Shown piece by piece: positions 58,578 through 64,000 of a stretch of 64,000 nt of DNA (position 1 is the stretch's first letter; the number at the start of each line of letters is the position of its first letter). The position numbers and the translations under genes were made by a program. The stretch spans positions 16,427,894-16,491,893 of the forward strand of contig NC_058145.1 of NCBI RefSeq assembly GCF_011075055.1, written 5' to 3'. The notes under the pieces are model-generated. The model searched no databases, had not been told where the DNA came from, and saw nothing but the letters and a program-made list of their open reading frames with translations. This DNA comes from Mangifera indica. Lineage: Eukaryota; Streptophyta; Magnoliopsida; Sapindales; Anacardiaceae.

Positions 58578-58931
58578 TATATAATACATAATAAAAAAAA
58601 TTAGTTTTTAATATATTATATAATATATAATTCGACTATCATAATATAATCTTTGTAAATTATAATACATATGTGTAAATTTTTACGTACAATTTTTCAT
58701 ATTTTATTGGCTTGATTTTCGTTATCACATAACCATTATAATTTTCCGCCATAAGTGATATCTAATAAAATTTTACAAGAAAAGTTCTCATTTATTTTAA
58801 AATTTTATAAAAATTAAAAATTTTTAAAAATCAATTTAAGTGAACCAACTCACCAAAAAGCCCATAGTAACATGATGCAGGATGCTATGAGTTGTGGCCC
58901 AATCTTTAGCTTTGAGACAGGCACAGGGTCT

Positions 58932-59277
58932 TGTCAAAACCCACTAATCAATGGGTCTTGACACGCCACAACATGGCTCGTTGCACGATGAATTACACCA
59001 AATTAGGCGTGTCCAAAACCTATTGTGGCGACAATGCCATGACTAAACCAAATGCATCTTAATTAAGACCCAAAATGTGTTGGCAGAGTCACAAGATATA
59101 CCTACCATATATTTCACCACCATTACAAATCCAAAATTTCCTTATTTAACCACTACTCAACGACCAACACTTGTTCCATGTATAATCACAACAAAAGATA
59201 CCTTATTTAAAACTCTAAATCTGTTGGCGGGCTCACGAGAATTATTTCAATACCACCATCTCAACCCATCTATAAAT
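58932..59277 (+). promoter_or_regulatory. Class A promoter (unit 5)
   Basis: W-box palindrome at 58932-58963: the stem is kept while the loop has changed to CTAATCAA. TATAAAT at 59271-59277. Confidence 0.6.
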
Positions 59278-59348
59278 TCTAGCTTAGTTAAGCTATCTCT
59301 CACCTGTCAATATAGATAGCAATACTGCAGGCAATTCAATTCAAGAAA

Positions 59349-59645
59349 ATGAGGAGGGTTTGTGGTGATTTCGTCATGGTGGTGGCCATGTTGGTTGTTT
59401 TGTTGATGGCTTCTAAGGAGGTGTGTGTCATGTCCCAGCAGGGATGCAATATCACGGAGTTGAGGCCATGTTTACCTGCAGTGACATCCCCGACTCAGCT
59501 GACAGCAATTTGTTGCAGCAAATTGAAGAGTCAAACACAATGCTATTGTAAATACTTAAAAGACCCAGCTTTCAGTCACTTTGCTACCCCTGAAGTAACT
59601 CAAAAGTTATCCACCGCGTGTGGTATTAAGATACCTAAGTGTTAA
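59349..59645 (+). CDS. Type-2 nsLTP, class A (unit 5)
   Basis: 98 residues with full signal peptide and eight cysteines; the CXC is CYC. Unlike unit 1 it has Leu18, Asn34 (N-I-T sequon after Cys1), and SPTQLTAI in place of SPAQPTAI, which removes a proline before the CC pair. Confidence 0.92.
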   Translation: MRRVCGDFVMVVAMLVVLLMASKEVCVMSQQGCNITELRPCLPAVTSPTQLTAICCSKLKSQTQCYCKYLKDPAFSHFATPEVTQKLSTACGIKIPKC

Positions 59646-59870
59646 TTAGTTTCCTGTTCATCAATGGCAAATCTTAAAGGAGTTTATTGTTTTTTAATAA
59701 TAATATAATATCATCTTTCAATATGAATATTATCATCAATATTATTCTATTAATGATTTTCTTTATAAATTCATAGTGCTAAAAACCGAAAGTATAAATA
59801 TGTGTAATGCACTCACTATATTCATTTTGCTTTTTATTAATAAAATAAAGAGGAAAATTAATTAAAATAA

Positions 59871-60795
59871 GGCCAAAAGACTTATTCCCACCCAAGGTAC
59901 AATAAAATCTCAAAGTTTTACCCTTTAACTTTCAAAAATCCAAACACTCACTCATGAATTAAAATCTATTAAAATTTTTAGTTAGAGCTAAGGGTAAAAT
60001 CGTTATTTAATAATAATATTTTAAAAATAAAAAATTATATTATTTTACCCATTTAATTTGGAAAACTAATAATTTCCCCTAAAATTAAATTTTAAAAATT
60101 GACATTTCCCCTTTACCTAGGGTTTCAAATTTTGTCGATGAATTTTTGACAAATGACGGTCAATCTCTCTCCCTCCTGAAGACTTTTATCCCTAGATTGA
60201 TGATGTCTGGATTTGAGAAAATCTAGATTAAGAGTCAAAATTCTTCATCTAAACCTTCGTCGTTCAGACAAAGTCATTTTCATTTAGATAATGATGATGG
60301 TCCAAACGAGAAGTCGTCCTCCTCCAAACAAGCATGACTCTTTGTTTGGACCATTATCATCATTTAGATAAAGTTGACTTCGTTTAAGTGATGAAAGTCT
60401 AGATAAAGAGTTTCAACTCTTTATCTAGATTTTGTTTGGATTTTATCAAATCCATATGTTATCGGTTAGAGGGAGAGAAGTCATCAAGAGGGAGAGAAAT
60501 TGGTTGTCACTCATAGGAAATTTGATTGTGAAATTTGAAACCTTAAGTAGGGGAAAAATGTTACTTTTTAAAACTTAAATTTGGAGAGAAAATTGTTAGT
60601 TTTTCAAATTAAGGGGGTAAAATGATATAAACTTTTATTTTCTTAAATATTATTATTAAATAACGATTTTACCATTGACCCTAATTGAAAATTTTAACAG
60701 AATTTAGTTCATAGGTGAGTATTTGAGTTTTTGAAAGTTAAATAGTGAAACTTTGGGATTTTACTATACCTTGGGTGAGAACAAGTCAATTGGCC
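59871..60795. mobile_element. Mutator-like miniature element, unit 5 copy
   Basis: Same site, TSD TTAAAATAA on both sides. Confidence 0.9.
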
Positions 60796-60847
60796 TTAAA
60801 ATAATTATTTTAGGGGAATGCATACGATTTTAGCCAATATACTCTAA

Positions 60848-61326
60848 GGGTCCATTTGGTTGGAAGATTTAAATATTACTTTAGTAATATATCTTTTATT
60901 ACTTCTATTACTTTGTTTGATTTGTAAAGTAATAAAAGATTTCAGTAACTTTTTATTATCGATGGTGATGTGATAGATAATATAGAAGTTAATTTGATTA
61001 TTACTTCTACTTTAAGTATTAAAAGATTCACATGATAATCTTAATTATTATTACTATTTTATCTTTATTTATTAAATTTTTAGGATAAAATTACCCTCAA
61101 TCTTTAATTCAAATAATAAATAATATTAAAAATATTTTGTATACCCATTAATCTTTCATATAATAAATAAAATAATATATTAGTATTTTTTTATTACTTT
61201 TAACCAAACATAATAATTATTTATACATACCAGTTTTACCAAACATAGTAATAAACTTATATTCAGTAATCTTCAAGATAATTTTTCAATTTCAATAATA
61301 AAATATTTTCCAAACCAAATGTCTCC
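60848..61326. mobile_element. PIF/Harbinger-like miniature element, unit 5 copy
   Basis: Same site; its right side reads TAAAGG, the empty site for the 1707-bp element of unit 4. Confidence 0.75.
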
Positions 61327-62046
61327 TAAAGGTTATAATCAAACATATCAAATAACAATAGGACTGTTGTCATCTATAACTTTGTTACAGTTTGAAAACA
61401 CTAACTTTTTTCTATTCCAAATTTTCAAATTTATTTCATAAAATCATTACCTAAAGATAATTTAACTTTTAGATATTCACTAAATTATTACCTAAAAAAT
61501 AACATAATTTTCAAATTGATTTCCAAATTCATTTAATGAAATTATTACCTTATAAATTAATTGAATTTCCAAAAAATTAATTGAATATCCAAATTGATTA
61601 GGTGAAATTATAAACTTTTAAGTAATTGAATTTCCATATTTGTTTCATGAAATTATTCCTTAAAAAAAAACTAAATTTCCAAATTGATTTTACGACATTA
61701 TCAGCTAAAAATGTAATTGAACGTTTAAATTAATTGAAGAGGCATGCAATCCTAGGAATTGATGTCGTGCTTTGAAGAGTGAAATACAATAATGCCCTTT
61801 TGGATACTTCAAAAAACCTAATTTTTAGCAGTTTAGTTAACCACAAAGTAACTCAAATGTGCATTTTAAATATACAAATTAGTATATATTTACATGTGTT
61901 ATCATGTAATTTAATGAATTTAAATTAAGAATAAAGTAATACACAGTATTGCTCAAATGTTATTCACTATATTTAGTATTATAATAAATTATGCATAACT
62001 ATTTTAAGAACATAAATAAATATATATTTAATGTATGTTGTCATAT

Positions 62047-62472
62047 CTTTTATTCCCTTGTTTGATTTGTCAGTAATAAAATATTACAATAATTTTCTAT
62101 TATCGATGCTGACGTGACAGGTAATCTAAGTGGTAATCTGATTACCATTTCACCTTAGGTATTTAAAGATTACTAAAGTAATCTTGATTTTATTATAATT
62201 TATTAATTTTTTGAGACAAAAATAAATTTATTATTAATTAATATGATAAATAATATAAACAATATTTTATAATAATTATATTTAAGGACATTTAAATAAA
62301 ATAATTTACTAGTAATATTTTATTACCTTTAACCAAATACAATAATTATTTATACTTACCAAATTTTATTAAACATAGTAATCATTTATACCCAATAATC
62401 TTCTAAGTAATCTATCTTCAAGGTAATCTTTCTATTTTGATAATAAAATATTATCCAAACCAAATGCCCCCT
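62047..62472. mobile_element. Harbinger-type miniature element fragment replacing B and C
   Basis: It begins in CTTTTATTCCCTTGTTTGAT and ends AACCAAATGCCCCC before TAA. It is similar to the 479-bp elements but a separate subfamily. The left terminus is missing, so it was trimmed in the same event that removed the B and C genes. Confidence 0.65.
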
Positions 62473-63174
62473 AAAGTTTATATAGATACAACTAAACATA
62501 TCAATGATGGTAGGATTTCTTTAATCCATAGCCTTTTTACACTTTAAAAACCCTACCTTTTCACAATCTCAATTCCAAATTTTGACCTAAAAGTAATTGA
62601 ATTTCCAAATTAATTAAATTAAATTATTACCTAAATAACCCACTCCAATGCCTTGTAAATTTAATCTTATTTTTTTAAAATGTATAAAAATCAATGTAAG
62701 TCTTTAATTTTTATTTAGGCATCATTCACTTGTTTTTATTTTGAATTATTTTGTTGTTTCTTTATTATGAGAAATTTGAATATATATTTACACAAGTTAA
62801 TTGAATTAAAACATATTTGATTTTATTGAAATCTCCAATATGAAAATTTGGCTTGATTATTAAAGAGAAGTTGAAAGAAGTTTGATTTCTCTCCCTCCAT
62901 TGATCCTTATATAGTCTCATATTATTACAAGGTCATTGCTCGATATGAATTTTTTATGTTTTATAATGATACTAAACGTCTTACTTAATTAAACTTATTA
63001 AAGTGTACTATAATACTAAACCATTTAATATTGATTAATAACATTTTAACCCATAATTTATTATTAGACCAAATAGGCTACATTAATAAAAATATTCTTA
63101 CCTTAAGTGCTATATGAATCTGTCACTTAATCTGTTTCTAAACTAGGAGACATTAGAAATTTACTGTTTCTAAA
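62473..63174. other. Right flank of the array, second copy
   Basis: Aligns with about 44942-45641 with small differences. AT-rich, no gene. Confidence 0.6.
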
Positions 63175-63440
63175 TGGCCGGTGATTCCTCCTCCAGAAGA
63201 AAGGATAATAAATCAGAATAGGTTCTTCAGCAGAGCCCTGATCTGCAAATCAGCTGTGAAGAAGAATGCCCGACTCGTGGAGATCCATGCATCGATACAG
63301 ATCAGCAGAGAATTCAGCACACCACAGGTGATTGACAACGATTTTACGGAACTGTTACAATGAATTAATGCCTTTTAGTTCATGAGGAGGGGCCAGAGAA
63401 GGATCCCACAGATTAATGTGGCAACTTTGGAGTTACGTTA
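63175..63440 (+). pseudogene. ORF fragment in the array right flank, second copy
   Basis: 60-codon frame with RALICKSAVKKNARLVEIHA; three residues differ from the copy at 45642-45908. Function unknown. Confidence 0.5.
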
Positions 63441-63589
63441 ATTTAATGCTGAAACACCTTCCCTGAATAAGCCCACTCCAAATGACACCGCCCGTGGATG
63501 TTTACTCAGATTATCTGAGCTTGCTAGCTAGCTTCTTGACCACCGTCTGAAGAAATTGCTAGGATTCAGTAAAGATTGAATGAGAGTTT

Positions 63590-63680
63590 TAATTTTAGTT
63601 GTTTAAGTAAGCATCCAAAACTGCCAACTTTTGATTCCTGAAAGTGACGCAGTATGACTCAATGCGCTTCTTCTTCAGAG
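63590..63680 (-). pseudogene. Terminal exon remnant of an unrecognised gene, second copy
   Basis: Minus-strand frame with SIESYCVTFRNQKLAVLD as at 46597-46688, with small changes near its start. No TRIM element lies beside it and the long inverted-repeat element is absent. Confidence 0.4.
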
Positions 63681-63884
63681 CCTTCACTACAATTGGAAAG
63701 GGTCATATTCAATTATAAGCGGAAAGGGAAAAAAAAAACACATTGTGACCCCATTTCCATTTAAGTAACGTTGTCTATTTTCCTCGCTTAACACGTTTTT
63801 GTTTTTCTAGAAAGTGTTCCCAAATAATTTCCTTAAATTTTATGTCTGGATTTAGAGAAACGTAACAGATTTTCAAATCTTACT

Positions 63885-64000
63885 GATAAAATTTCTCCCA
63901 TTATAGCTTATTCCAATTTCTGACTGGCATATTGCTCACTCTGACCCGTCTCCGAAATGCCTACCCCACTATCACGATAAGCATCAATGGCCACGTCTCT
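63885..64000 (-). pseudogene. Internal exon remnant, second copy, with premature stop
   Basis: Minus-strand RDVAIDAYRDSGVGISE then QYASQKLE and a stop, where the first copy continues VEAIMGEILS. The window ends inside it. Confidence 0.45.

Larger units (their letters stand above)
58574..62490. repeat. nsLTP repeat unit 5, degraded (A only)
   Basis: Contains the A gene and both miniature elements. At about 62046 it passes from the sequence upstream of the B-flanking fragment into a Harbinger-type miniature fragment (to about 62472). It resumes in the C 3' flank, so B and C are missing. Confidence 0.85.

Overview
The window is nuclear DNA from a flowering plant, most likely a eudicot. The evidence is one long intron-rich gene matching a plant HEAT-repeat protein, a cluster of intronless type-2 non-specific lipid transfer protein (nsLTP2) genes, very AT-rich spacers, and many small non-autonomous transposons with 9-bp or TAA target-site duplications (TSDs). 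I could not name the species. No tRNA, rRNA or CRISPR was seen.

Layout. (1) 1-2400: spacer with decayed Mutator-like miniature elements. (2) 2455-11291: a 20-exon gene for a 1182-residue LisH/coiled-coil/HEAT protein of the RELCH type. It has one GC-AG intron and one intron with all the marks of a U12-type AT-AC intron. (3) 11292-18157: spacer with further inverted-repeat elements and the first nsLTP2 gene (class D, 13629). (4) 18158-64000: an nsLTP2 cluster built by nested duplication.

The cluster has four gene classes. D starts MKKI (13629, 18258, 48513). A starts MRRVCG (19977, 23891, 31256, 38622, 50243, 59349). B is a 51-residue truncated mini-LTP (27339, 34704, 42105, 55431). C starts MKRVCC (29486, 36852, 44246, 57579). 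A, an inserted miniature transposon, B and C form a repeat unit of about 7.4 kb. Units lie at 23117-30480, 30481-37846, 37847-45253 and 49468-58573, with a degraded fifth unit from 58574 that lost B and C. Three unit junctions carry the same scar, so one illegitimate duplication was later amplified by unequal exchange. A larger duplication relates the D-A part at 18175-22820 to 48430-53090, and the right flank at 45.0-47.8 kb to 62.5-64.0 kb.

The A, C and D genes encode secreted proteins of 93 to 100 residues with the eight-cysteine nsLTP2 pattern. Most promoters keep a TATAAAT box 75-95 bases before the ATG. A genes also share a palindrome containing two inverted W-box cores about 390-420 bases upstream. 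Likely divergence in expression is visible: one A copy has a mutated TATA box, and one D copy has had its promoter replaced by a distal piece of a class C upstream region. Mobile elements include Mutator-like and PIF/Harbinger-like miniature elements, a 1.7-kb Harbinger-like element, a TRIM-type LTR element and a long inverted-repeat element with a GTGCAC-rich core.
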